DNA of 64,000 bases, from assembly GCA_028571685.1 (NCBI GenBank), contig CM053154.1, positions 436,501 to 500,500 of the forward strand, given 5' to 3'. Of the stretch, positions 47,301 through 54,364 are shown in pieces; positions within the stretch are counted from its first letter, which is position 1, and each line of letters begins with the position of its first letter. The translations under genes were made by a program, and so were the position numbers. Below the pieces are notes generated by a model. It had not been told where the DNA came from. It was given only the letters and a program-made list of their open reading frames with translations, and did no database searches. This stretch comes from Heterohyrax brucei (taxonomy: Eukaryota; Chordata; Mammalia; Hyracoidea; Procaviidae).

Positions 47301-50300
47301 AGAGGGTTTTCTGGGCTGCCTCACTGCTCAGGTAATAAAGGGTCCCAAGGGTGATACTGCCTCCCTGACCTGTGGTCTTGTGAGCTAGCCAGGGCAGTTG
47401 GGAGGCAGCCTGGTTATGGGTAGGGGGTACTGTGCGTAGGGGTGCTGTGGGTAGTGGGTGCTGTGGGGGGGGGCTGTGTTTAGCGGTGCCGTGAGGGGAA
47501 GGGTCTGTGGGTGGGGGACCTCTGGGTAGGGGATGCTCTGGGTAGCAGGTGCAATGGGGAGGGTGCTGTGGGCAGGGGGCTATGGGTCTGAGAGCTGTGG
47601 GTGGGGGGCTGTGGGTGGGGAGGGCTGTGGGTGGGGGGCTGTGGATGGGCTGGAGGTAGGGAGGCTGTCTGCAGGGGGCTGTGGGTAGAGGACTATGGGT
47701 AAGTGGTACTCCAGGTAGAGGGGACTGTGGGTAGGGAGGGCTGTGGGTGGGGGGCTGTGGGTAGGGAGGCTGTCCACAGGGGGCTGTGGGTAGGGGGCGC
47801 TGTGAGTAGGAGGGCTGTGGGCTGTGGATGCGGGGGCTGTAAGTGGGGGGGGTCTGGGTATCGGGTGCTCTGGGTAGGGGGGCTGTGGGTAGGGGGACTC
47901 TGGGTAGGGGGCTCAGGCTAGGGGGTCAGCCAGTAGGGAGGGGAGCCAGGCTCTGACCTGGGGTAGGAGGCAAGATGTTGGGCCCTGGGGTGAAGGGTGG
48001 AGATTGAGAAAGGGTTAGAGGTGGGTGGTTGGGAGGGGAGCAGCTGGGCTCTAGGACCCTTCAGGCCTGGCTGGGGAAACTCACCACCAGTCCTCCTGCA
48101 GGCCAGGCCCTGGAAGGTTGGGGGGCATGGGAGTGGGGAGGTGGGGGGGGTAGAGACACACTACCAAGGGATTATCAGGGGCAAAGAGAGATGGGGGGGC
48201 CTTGGCTAAGAGTCTCCACTCTGCGGTGTGCCCCTCCCTGCTCCTGGGTCTCCCTGGGGTCCTGGCGCCCCGCACCCATGATCAAGGCCTCCAGTCCGTT
48301 GTCCAGGTAGCCGTCAGAGGCAAACTCCTCCTGAATGAGGCGCATCGTCTCCTGCAGCGAGGGGCAGGCTGTCCTCTGCAGGGACGAGGTGTCTGCAGCC
48401 GCCGGGCACCGCTCTCTGCCTGGCGTTACCCGGGGGCCACTGGAACTGGCCTGTGCTGTCCATTGGGAGCCCTCGGGTTCCGGGAGTGGGCGCTCAGTGA
48501 CTGTGCTCTTGGGCGTCTGGGATGGGTGGCATGGACTGTGGCTGGCCGTGGGAGTCCCCAAGGGTGCAGGTCCATGGGCCCTGGACATGGTCCTCAGAGA
48601 GACCGCTTCCTCAGACCTCTGCTCCTCCAGTGGGACCTCAGCCTTCTGGGGCTGGGCAGGTGGAGAAGCTGGGACCGGGGAGCTGGGGGCCTCTGAGGAC
48701 ACAGGCTGTTCTGGCTGGTGGGGCTGGGTGGGGGTTGCAGGACAGGGGTGCCCCTCGGCCAACTCCCTGGGCGGCTCTGGGGCTGTGCCCAGTGGCTCTG
48801 CACTCAGCATCAGTCTCTCCGGCGTCTCCGTGATGACAGTTGCCCTGTGGGCCTCAGGAGCCAGTGTCCCCCTGCCCTTCTCCCTGCCTCTCCTCTCCTC
48901 AGGTCTCTCAGCTGGTCCAGGGGACACAGTGGGCTTGTCCCTGTGGGGAGAAGGGGCAGAGCGCTCAGGCCAACCCTGCACCCCCCAGACCCCCAGCCCA
49001 GTGGCGGCACTCACGCAGTGGCATCTGTGTCCTGCATGGGCATGGTCGGTTTCAAATGTGTGGCCAGGAAGGTGTCCGCCTCCTGCAGCTCTGTGGCTTC
49101 TGTGCTGGAGGCAAGTTTGTCAGGCATGGACCCTTGCATGGCAGCCAACTTGGCATCCCTGCAGACCGGCACGAAGCCTGGAGACAGGCCTGTGGTTAGG
49201 ATGCCCATGCATGGAGGTCATGGCCCGTTCCCCCACAATCCCAGGACCCCTAGTGCCTCTGTGCTGGATGGCATCAGAGATACCTGGACAGGTTATCTTC
49301 CATGTGACACCTGCCCCAGGGGGAGCTCAGCAGGGAAAAGGGCGATATCCCAGAGAGAAGTGGTAAGGGAGTATCCAAGGAGCTGGGGAGAACGGGGAGC
49401 ACCCCACGGTGGCATTAGGCCAGAGAGACCAGGGAGCCCAGTGGCTGGGAGAGGGATCCACATTTACAGAAGGTAAATGTAGTGCTGAGAAGGACTCTGG
49501 TGGGACAGTGGTCAAATACTCAGCTGGTAAATGGGACCCAGCAGTGTGGGGGACAAAGATGTGATGCTTGGCTTCCATAAGAACCTTAGCCTTGGAAACC
49601 CTGCAGGACTAGGGCTCCTCTCTCTGAGGCCACCAGCAGTGCTTCTCTGTCTCTCTGAGGCCATCAGGGATGCTCCTCTGTCTCTCTGAGGCCATCAGGG
49701 ATGCTCCTCTGTCTCTCTGAGGCCATCAGGGATGCTCCTCTGTCTCTCTGAGGCCATCAGGGATGCTCCTCTGTCTCTCTGAGGCCATCAGGGATGCTCC
49801 TCTGTCTCTCTGAGGCCATCAGGGGTGCTCCTCTGTCTCTCTGAGGCCATCAGGGGTGCTCCTGTGTCTCTCTGAGGCCATCAGGGGTGCTCCTCTGTCT
49901 CTCTGAGATCATCTGGGTGTTCCTCTGTCTCTCTGAGGCCATCAGGGGTGCTCTTGTGTCTCTCTGAGGCCATCAAGGGTGCTCCTCTGTCTCTCTGAGA
50001 TCATCTGGGTGTTCCTCTGTCTCTCTGAGGCCACCAGGGTGCTCCTCTGTTTCTCTGAGGCCATCAGGAGTGCTCCTCTGTATCTCCCAGGTCATCACGG
50101 TGCTCTTGTCTGAGGCCACCAGTAGTGCTCCTCTGTCTCTCTGAGGCCATCAGCAGTGCTCCTCTGTCTCTCTGAGGTCATTAGGAGTGCTCCTCTGTCT
50201 CTCTGAGGCCATCAGGAATGCTACTCTGTCTCTCTGAGGTCATCAGGGTGCTCCTCTGTATCTCTGAGGTCATCATGGTGCTCTAGTCTCTTTGAGGCCA

Positions 50301-53300
50301 CCAGTAGTGTTCCTCTGTCTCTCTGAAGCCACCAGCAGTGCTCCTCTGTCTCTCTGAGGTCACCAGTAGTGTTCCTCTGTCTCTCTGAGGCCACCAGGAG
50401 TGCTCCTCTGTCTCTCTGAGGAATCAGCGTGCTCTGTCTATGAGGTCATCAGGAACGCTACTCTGTCTCTATGAGGTCATCAAGATGCTCCTCCATATGT
50501 ATGAGGTCATGAGGCATCTGACTCCAAGGTACCATTGCTCATTTTTTCTTTCTCGTCATGATGGAAAAGTTCCCAAAGGATGCACACAGGCAAGGGGCTT
50601 CCGTGGACCTGCCAGAAAGGAGGGTGGGGGGCCTTCCACCCACTGCGGGGAAGGGAGCGAGCACCAGGATCTTGCCAGTCTAGCCAGATGAGGCGAGCAC
50701 AGGAGGCCGTGTGGGTGGGGAATCAGGGACATTTGGGACGAAAGTCTGAACCACTGGGTGTTCTCCATTAGAGAATAACGTACATTGCCCTGGGGGTCCC
50801 CTTAGGGCTGCTCACGTTTACCTGAGGGAGGGGGGAGGGGGCACGTCCGGGGCTTAGGGGAGAAGGTGGCTGGAGCCTCACCTGGACCAGGCTCAGGAAG
50901 GGATGCTGCATCCAGCTCCCGGTCAGCCATGGGTAGGGCCTTCTGGAGGCTGATGGTTTCCTCCTCCTGGTAGACCTGGGACAGAAGGCACGTGTTAGCT
51001 CTGCGTCCACGCTGACACCTGGACAGAAGGCACATGTTAGCTCCGTGTTCATGCAGACATCCGGGACAGAAGGCATCTGTTAGCTCTGCGTCCACGCAGA
51101 CACCTGGACAAAGGCACGTGTTAGCTTTGCGTCCATGCAGACACCTGGACAAAGGCACGTGTTAGCTCTGCGTCCACACTGACCCCTGGGACAGAAGGCA
51201 TGTGTTAGCTCTGCATCCACGCAGACACCTGGACAAAGGCATGTGTTAGCTCTGCGTCCATGCAGACACCTGGATAAAGGCACGTGTTAGCTCTGTGTCC
51301 ACACTGACTCCTGGGATAGAAGGCATGTGTTAGCTCTGCGTCCACACAGACACCTGGACAGAAGGCACATGTCGGCTCCGAGTTCATGCAGATACCCAGG
51401 TCGATGGGCTGGAGCAGGCCCTCACTTCACCGTGCTAGGTGTCCTCATGCCCCCACAGCACCCGTTCTCCAAGCCAGCTGTAAGACGGCAGGGGGTCCTA
51501 GGGCTGCAGGTGCTTGGGGGCGGTCTGCGGCCCGGGGGGCATTTGTTTACACTCAGATCAGCATCTTCATCAAGTGCTTTGCCGATAAATTCCAGCAGCT
51601 TGTGGCTGGTTTCTGGGGGACAGGATTCTGGTGCCAAGATCGAGAGCCTGGGTTGCTCAGAACCCCAACTCCTAGATGTTTCATGGGGTGTCACGTACCA
51701 GGGTGTGTCCCTGTCTATGCTGACGGGACACGATTTCTGCCCCAGGTCAGCCCAGGCCCAGACCACAGGTCCAGGAAGGCCGACTGGCTTGCCTGTAAAC
51801 TATGCTGAACATCAGAAGTTCAGCAGACCCAGGCGGTCAGATGGCACCCCTGAGAAGTGATTCCCTGCCCGTCCTTGCCTCCTACCCAGGGCTGAGCTAA
51901 GAAGCACATGAAAAAGCATTAGAACAGTCATTGTCACCTTTCCCCTGAATTTCACATAGGTGCTGCCGTAAACACAAACCTGGGACCTTATCCCAATGGG
52001 CACCAAGGCAGAATAAAGGCCTCAGCAGGAGCCTCAAGACTCCCCCTTACCTTACAGGTGGATGCACTCAAGTGGGCTAAAATCTTCTTGCTGTCCATGC
52101 CTCGCTGAAGGAGGTAGGTGCTGCACAGCTGAAAGGAAGGAACAGTGGGCAGCCAGCACAGGTATGCAATGGGACAGCTCAGATGCCAGCCAGTGAGGCT
52201 GGCAGAGGACGGGGTGTGTGGAGGTGCCACTGCCAAGCTCTAAGAGGAGACCCCACAGGGGCCAGCAGGACAAGGAGAGCTCGGCACCTCCCTGCCAAAG
52301 AGCCTACGGCTGCCTTGTGCTTGGGGACCCAGGAGCACCCTAGGCCTTGGGCAGCTGGACACGAAGTTTAGCACCCATGCATGTGGCATTCAAGCCTGTC
52401 CTAGTCTGGGAACAAAAACTGAACCCCAAACTGTCAGTCTTCTCTCCCACAGCTGGCTGGTAGGGAGGCTGGTGGGCCGGTTGCTGCTGATGGCTGCGGC
52501 AGCGGGGATGCGGACAGGGATGGGGACTGGGACAGAGGAGCAGGGTGATGGAGCGGCATCTGGGGCCCGCACCAGCTCCTCTGTCAGTCGCGGGGGGCGA
52601 GAGACACACGAACACGAAGCCCCTCTGCCCGTTACGAGCTACTGAGTAGGTGAAGTTACAGAACCCTGGGTCCGAATCCAGTCACCCCGGCCTGACAGGG
52701 AGCTACCAAGGCCAAGGCCAAGAGCACCGGCCCAGGCCACAGCGCAGTCGGGCGGAGGGGTGGAACCACCCCCCAGCCCATCTCTTTATCTATGTGGAGC
52801 TTCTCCTCCCACCCCAGCATTCTGAGGTCCCCCTGCTCTGTCTCCTGCTTCCTTTGGGGGCAATCGTCAACACCCAGTGCCTGCTGGATCCCCCCCCCCC
52901 CGGGGGCCACATCCCAGCAGAGAACAGTAGGTGGGGGGAGGGTAGACAGTTGTTCCACGACCTAAAGGTGCAAGGCTGGGAACAGCACTCAGGCAGGAGG
53001 GAGAGTCCAGGCTCCGGCAGGGTCTCTGGGCAGACGGCCAGTGCTTCGCTCGGGGGACCCCTCCTCACTCTCAGCTAGGGAGCAATGCTACTGAGGAAAC
53101 AAAGCCCCCCCCTCCCCTGTCTGATAGCTCAGGGCCCAAACCTGCCTTCTAGGTCCCCTGAGCCTTGCACAGCCAGCTCAGCATCGGAGGCCCGCTGCCT
53201 CAGGCCTGGGGACCGTCACAGTGTAGTCACAGTGCAGTTACCTTGATGGCCTCGGCTGCAGAGAGCCGCTCCTGGGCACTGCACCGGGCCATGTCCAACA

Positions 53301-53400
53301 GGAGGGCCTTGAACTTGCGTGGCAGGGCCAGCTTCTGGTCTCGGGGCACGCTGAACTTGGCGGCAGTCCACAGGACGGCAGCCACACAGTACACTGAGGC
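32154..53400 (-). CDS. KNDC1: KNDC1, KIND and RasGEF domain protein, 3' 21 exons
   Basis: KNDC1 (v-KIND) is a mainly neuronal Ras guanine-nucleotide exchange factor with kinase-like non-catalytic KIND domains that bind MAP2. The 21 exons listed separately join in phase with no stop to 1230 residues; the human protein is about 1749. Order of the visible part: C-lobe of a KIND domain, probably the second (1-79, 'VYCVAAVLW'), a long low-complexity Ser/Pro region (about 110-600), a coiled coil (605-668), RasGEF N-terminal domain (about 725-835, 'EGYVQQFLYTFRYFCTP'), and catalytic RasGEF domain (about 895-1150, 'STHQLFTQLTLLQQ', 'STWVAAEIVTSHTSK'). It ends 'RKIQDKFRRMKATFQ' and TAA. Introns follow GT-AG except one GC-AG. 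Upstream exons, including KIND1, should lie past the right edge. Confidence 0.95.
32575..32810. repeat. Tetranucleotide-type (CTGT/CCAT) repeat
   Basis: Interrupted runs of 'ctgtctgtccgtctgtccat' and 'tccatccatccactcatcca' over about 235 bp in the last KNDC1 intron. Confidence 0.8.
33225..33590. repeat. CA-rich alternating tract
   Basis: About 365 bp dominated by 'acacatgcacacacatac'-type units, alternating purine and pyrimidine, in the last KNDC1 intron. Confidence 0.85.
34205..34330 (-). repeat. Partial duplications of KNDC1 exon end and donor
   Basis: On the plus strand 'cacctgagcttgatccaccc' at 34210 repeats the exon boundary 'cacctgagcttgctccacct' at 34338. A further partial copy, 'gtggtgaagcccccgtcag', is at 34315-34333. 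The copies lie in the intron 3' of the exon. Confidence 0.75.
34340..34497 (-). CDS. KNDC1: KNDC1 exon, end of RasGEF domain
   Basis: Encodes 'VFLKSDSLCLMEGRRF' and 'HLLAMHIQQLETGGFTMTN'. Donor 'gtgaga'. Partial copies of its 3' end and donor lie further left in the following intron. Confidence 0.95.
35192..35251 (-). CDS. KNDC1: KNDC1 60-nt exon
   Basis: Encodes exactly 20 residues, 'AWRILPAKIAEIMEELKAVE', between acceptor 'tgtttcag' and donor 'gtacgg'. Confidence 0.95.
35320..35442 (-). CDS. KNDC1: KNDC1 RasGEF exon
   Basis: Encodes 'LQVNLLSKFLLIAKSC' and 'ATAMQILGGLEHLVVRQSP', phase 0 at both ends; donor 'gtgagt'. Typical RasGEF core helices. Confidence 0.95.
35860..36250. repeat. TG-rich alternating tract
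   Basis: Imperfect 'tgtgtgcatgtgtcagcatg'-type repeats over about 390 bp in a KNDC1 intron. Confidence 0.8.
36535..36685 (-). CDS. KNDC1: KNDC1 RasGEF exon
   Basis: Encodes 'SESLSAKTCSLFLPNYIQD' and 'ADDISTWVAAEIVTSHTSK'. Acceptor 'tctgttccag', donor 'gtgggc'. Confidence 0.95.
37186..37268 (-). CDS. KNDC1: KNDC1 RasGEF exon
   Basis: Encodes 'ELFQKCHPVHFLNSRALGV' and 'MDKSTAVPK'. Donor 'gtaagt'. Confidence 0.95.
37851..38057 (-). CDS. KNDC1: KNDC1 RasGEF exon
   Basis: Encodes 69 residues including 'PHKERQYSIASALPKPCF' and 'FLTEYSTHQLFTQLTLLQQ', the start of the catalytic RasGEF domain. Phase 0 at both ends. Confidence 0.95.
38165..38345. repeat. TG-rich alternating tract
   Basis: Imperfect 'gtgtgcatgcaagtgtataa'-type repeats over about 180 bp in a KNDC1 intron. 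Confidence 0.8.
38406..38585 (-). CDS. KNDC1: KNDC1 inter-domain exon
   Basis: 60 codons, 'ITPLDGYAEHLLALLEV' to 'ALCKKFSEDGLSRK'. Acidic linker between RasGEFN and RasGEF. Phase 0 at both ends. Confidence 0.95.
38732..38879 (-). CDS. KNDC1: KNDC1 RasGEFN exon
   Basis: Encodes 'AHQEPPSTFTKIYRRSFCL' and 'NAGLLAQLQSFLSSQ'. Acceptor 'tatgtctgcag', donor 'gtgacc'. Confidence 0.93.
40156..40269 (-). CDS. KNDC1: KNDC1 RasGEFN exon
   Basis: Encodes 'DAFREGYVQQFLYTFRYF' and 'CTPHDFLRFLLDRIHGTLP', the hallmark of the RasGEF N-terminal domain. Confidence 0.96.
40740..41150. repeat. Minisatellite, about 35-40-bp unit
   Basis: About ten diverged copies of a unit built from 'gtgtgttggggtgtgagtg' and 'gagcgatgtgtg'. 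It produces long artefactual Thr/His/Pro-rich open frames on the minus strand. Confidence 0.8.
41729..41813 (-). repeat. 58-bp tandem duplication of exon end and splice donor
   Basis: On the plus strand 'gggcgcacctggagtacagg' (41727) and 'gggcgcacctagagtatagg' (41785) are copies 58 bp apart. The right one is the real exon/donor junction of the KNDC1 exon 41793-42025. Confidence 0.85.
41793..42025 (-). CDS. KNDC1: KNDC1 exon preceding RasGEFN
   Basis: Encodes 'VVYAEQWGLEPSALPVIVN', 'FSPLDESSSLIFYNVNK' and 'TPLGLMAYLYS'. Donor 'gtgcgc' is repeated 58 nt downstream by a local duplication. Confidence 0.95.
42167..42264 (-). CDS. KNDC1: KNDC1 coiled-coil exon with GC donor
   Basis: Encodes 'SEVKTMLAKLKGQLEEMKS' and 'RVQFLGLVKKYLQ'. 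The exon ends CAG before 'gcaagt', a GC donor; no GT donor here keeps the protein. Confidence 0.93.
42480..42573 (-). CDS. KNDC1: KNDC1 coiled-coil exon
   Basis: Encodes 'ELEQQLMMERRGYGKTLRF' and 'YQKLLQKEKRSK', strongly charged and helical. Donor 'gtatca'. Confidence 0.94.
42632..42810. repeat. Tandem duplication, about 93-bp period
   Basis: Two copies share 'cccagggaagtgtta', 'gagagggtgtcc' and 'taagccacaggaggag' at matching offsets. Intronic in KNDC1. Confidence 0.75.
43428..43585 (+). mobile_element. AfroSINE
   Basis: Near full length: 'tggaaaccctgggggcatgg', 'cagtagttcaaatctgccag', 'cagctctgctctgtcctgtg' and tail 'gtgagctggagtcagtggca'. Within a KNDC1 intron, antisense to the gene. Confidence 0.92.
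43770..43880. repeat. Short minisatellite
   Basis: Two to three copies of a unit with 'gggcacacaggtgctgaggc' and 'gcgggtgcgt'. Intronic in KNDC1. Confidence 0.7.
44268..44425. repeat. 78-bp tandem duplication
   Basis: Copies begin 'gggagccacccgcagggt' (44268) and 'gggagccacccacagggt' (44346) and share 'gtggccac' and 'acatggc' at matching offsets. Confidence 0.7.
45327..45733 (-). CDS. KNDC1: KNDC1 exon with conserved 'AFYEADCFGADVHSYV' region
   Basis: 407 nt, entering in phase 1 with 'KEKPAAPRAGRAPCSP' and continuing through 'RHPEELSQGNLEVGFRPQ' to the conserved 'SAFYEADCFGADVHSYVRQ'. The 5' half is low-complexity and less conserved. Confidence 0.9.
46508..46608 (-). CDS. KNDC1: KNDC1 101-nt exon
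   Basis: Encodes 'VSEAASQQPEGITRTGESSS' and on to 'RRPSGPRL'. Chosen acceptor 'gatcaccag'. An alternative 'cacacacag' just upstream would put a stop in frame. The exon is supported mainly by phase and splice sites. Confidence 0.75.
47119..47263 (-). CDS. KNDC1: KNDC1 exon
   Basis: Encodes 'EHIHALEGLTYATFCSAIAE' and 'KFCDLYWNEKLLQNLFRV'. Well-formed helical sequence typical of a conserved globular segment. Donor 'gtaggt'. A perfect TGACGTCA lies in the codons near its 3' end. Confidence 0.93.
47420..47935. repeat. G-rich minisatellite, about 14-16-bp unit
   Basis: Many copies of 'ggctgtgggtagggg'-like units over about 500 bp in a KNDC1 intron. G-runs are dense on the plus strand, C-runs on the coding strand. 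Confidence 0.85.
48276..48940 (-). CDS. KNDC1: KNDC1 long low-complexity exon
   Basis: 665 nt, mostly Pro/Ser/Glu-rich linker, ending with the conserved 'LQETMRLIQEEFASDGYLD' and 'NGLEALIM'. Acceptor 'ctccccacag', donor 'gtgcgg'. Confidence 0.92.
49015..49177 (-). CDS. KNDC1: KNDC1 linker exon
   Basis: Encodes 'FVPVCRDAKLAAMQGSMPD' and 'TFLATHLKPTMPMQDTDAT'. Phase 1 entry and phase 2 exit agree with both neighbours. Donor 'gtgagt'. Confidence 0.9.
49492..49612 (+). mobile_element. AfroSINE, diverged
   Basis: Degraded head 'actctggtgggacagtggtc', mid part 'acaaagatgtgatgcttggc' and 'agccttggaaaccctgcagg', which match the long AfroSINE subfamily body. Directly followed by a minisatellite. Confidence 0.75.
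49617..50480. repeat. 31-bp minisatellite, about 28 copies
   Basis: The unit is 'gctcctctgtctctctgagg' followed by 'ccatcagggat'. Seven to eight central copies are nearly identical and the edges are diverged. Tandem without spacers. KNDC1 intron. Confidence 0.95.
50882..50975 (-). CDS. KNDC1: KNDC1 exon after KIND domain
   Basis: Encodes 'VYQEEETISLQKALPMADR' and 'ELDAASLPEPGP'. Its acceptor 'tgccttctgtcccag' is the first unit of a minisatellite extending upstream into the intron. Confidence 0.9.
50976..51400 (-). repeat. 41-42-bp minisatellite carrying 3' splice sites, about 10 copies
   Basis: Plus-strand units start near 50981, 51023, 51065, 51107, 51148, 51190, 51232, 51273, 51315 and 51358 with 'ggacagaaggcacgtgttag' variants. 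On the coding strand each reads as a pyrimidine tract followed by cCAG. The first unit is the genuine acceptor of exon 50882-50975. Confidence 0.88.
52051..52128 (-). CDS. KNDC1: KNDC1 KIND C-lobe exon
   Basis: 26 codons, 'LCSTYLLQRGMDSKKILAH' then 'LSASTCK'. Acceptor 'ttcctttcag', donor 'gtaagg'. Confidence 0.93.
53242..53400 (-). CDS. KNDC1: KNDC1 KIND C-lobe exon
   Basis: 53 codons, 'ASVYCVAAVLWTAAKFSVP' to 'RCSAQERLSAAEAIK', the C-lobe helices of the kinase-like non-catalytic domain with the conserved RLSA-like motif. Donor 'gtaact'. Confidence 0.95.
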
Positions 53401-54364
53401 CTGGTGAGCAGAGAGACGCAGCGGGCAGCATGGGGGCGGCCACACCCAGCCCCCAGGAGTCCCTGGGGAGGGGCAGCAAGGGCACAGGCCCCGCACAGTG
53501 GCTCCTCTGACAGACTTCATGAGACCACCCATCACGCGGAGGGGTCCTCAGGCACCTCCTTCACCCCCACCCCCACACTCTCTGCACAGAGCCCAGGATG
53601 AGGCCTGGGAATCAGTCTTGTGGGTATATTTACACTGTGAACATCAGCCAAGGCCGCCAATCTGGGCTTGTTTTGTAGATTTATGTAATAAAGTGACGGA
53701 CACAGTGTTAATGATGCAGCTTAAATTTAAAAGTGTGTCAGCGGCTCCCTTGTGTTAGCACAAAAACTCAAGGAAACATTCTTCCAGTATTGACAGCTGT
53801 TATCCTGGAGTGCCACTCTGAACGAGTGACGTTTGCAGGTGTTCTGTCGTCTCCTTTCGCCGTATGCAGCTAAAGAGATGCGTCCCCAGCATCCACGTCA
53901 GAGCCACTTCCAGTCGTCGCCAGCAGATGGCAGGGACAGGGCTGGGTGGGACCGTGCCTGCCGTCTTGTCACTGGGAACTTGTGGGCTGCACACCCTTGG
54001 CGTCAGTTGTGTTTGTGATGAGATCCACGCTTTTGTTCAGAGGGCTGGCTGCGGGGCTCTGCCAGCTCATGGCTGGTTCCCGGGGACCTCGGCCAGAGGG
54101 TGGCCCTTTGGGCAGGGCGTGCAGCAGGGTGTGAGCTGACTGGGTGCTGTGGTATCCATGGTTATGCAGTCTGTCTGATTTGGGTATCTGTGTGAAGACA
54201 CCTGCACCAAGTGCACTGAGAAGTCTTCCTTCTGTTTTCTGGATGACACTGTGCAGAACTGATGTTACTTCTGTAAACATCTGTTGGAGTTCTGCAGTGC
54301 GGCCATCTGGGCCTAGTGATTTATCTTTGGAGAGTTTTTAAATTATGAATGCCATTTCCTTAAT

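Noticed and set aside
49617-50480. CRISPR-like regular repeats
   Set aside because: The 31-bp units are directly tandem with no unique spacers, in a mammalian intron.
51551-51612. Possible extra KNDC1 exon (frame with 'SHKLLEFIGKALDEDADL')
   Set aside because: It has usable-looking splice sites, but 62 nt with the wrong phase would shift the frame, whereas the flanking exons join in phase without it. It could still be a cassette or poison exon.
53800-53994. Minus-strand open frame upstream of the first visible KNDC1 exon
   Set aside because: No resemblance to the KIND domain and no suitable splice sites in phase with 53400.
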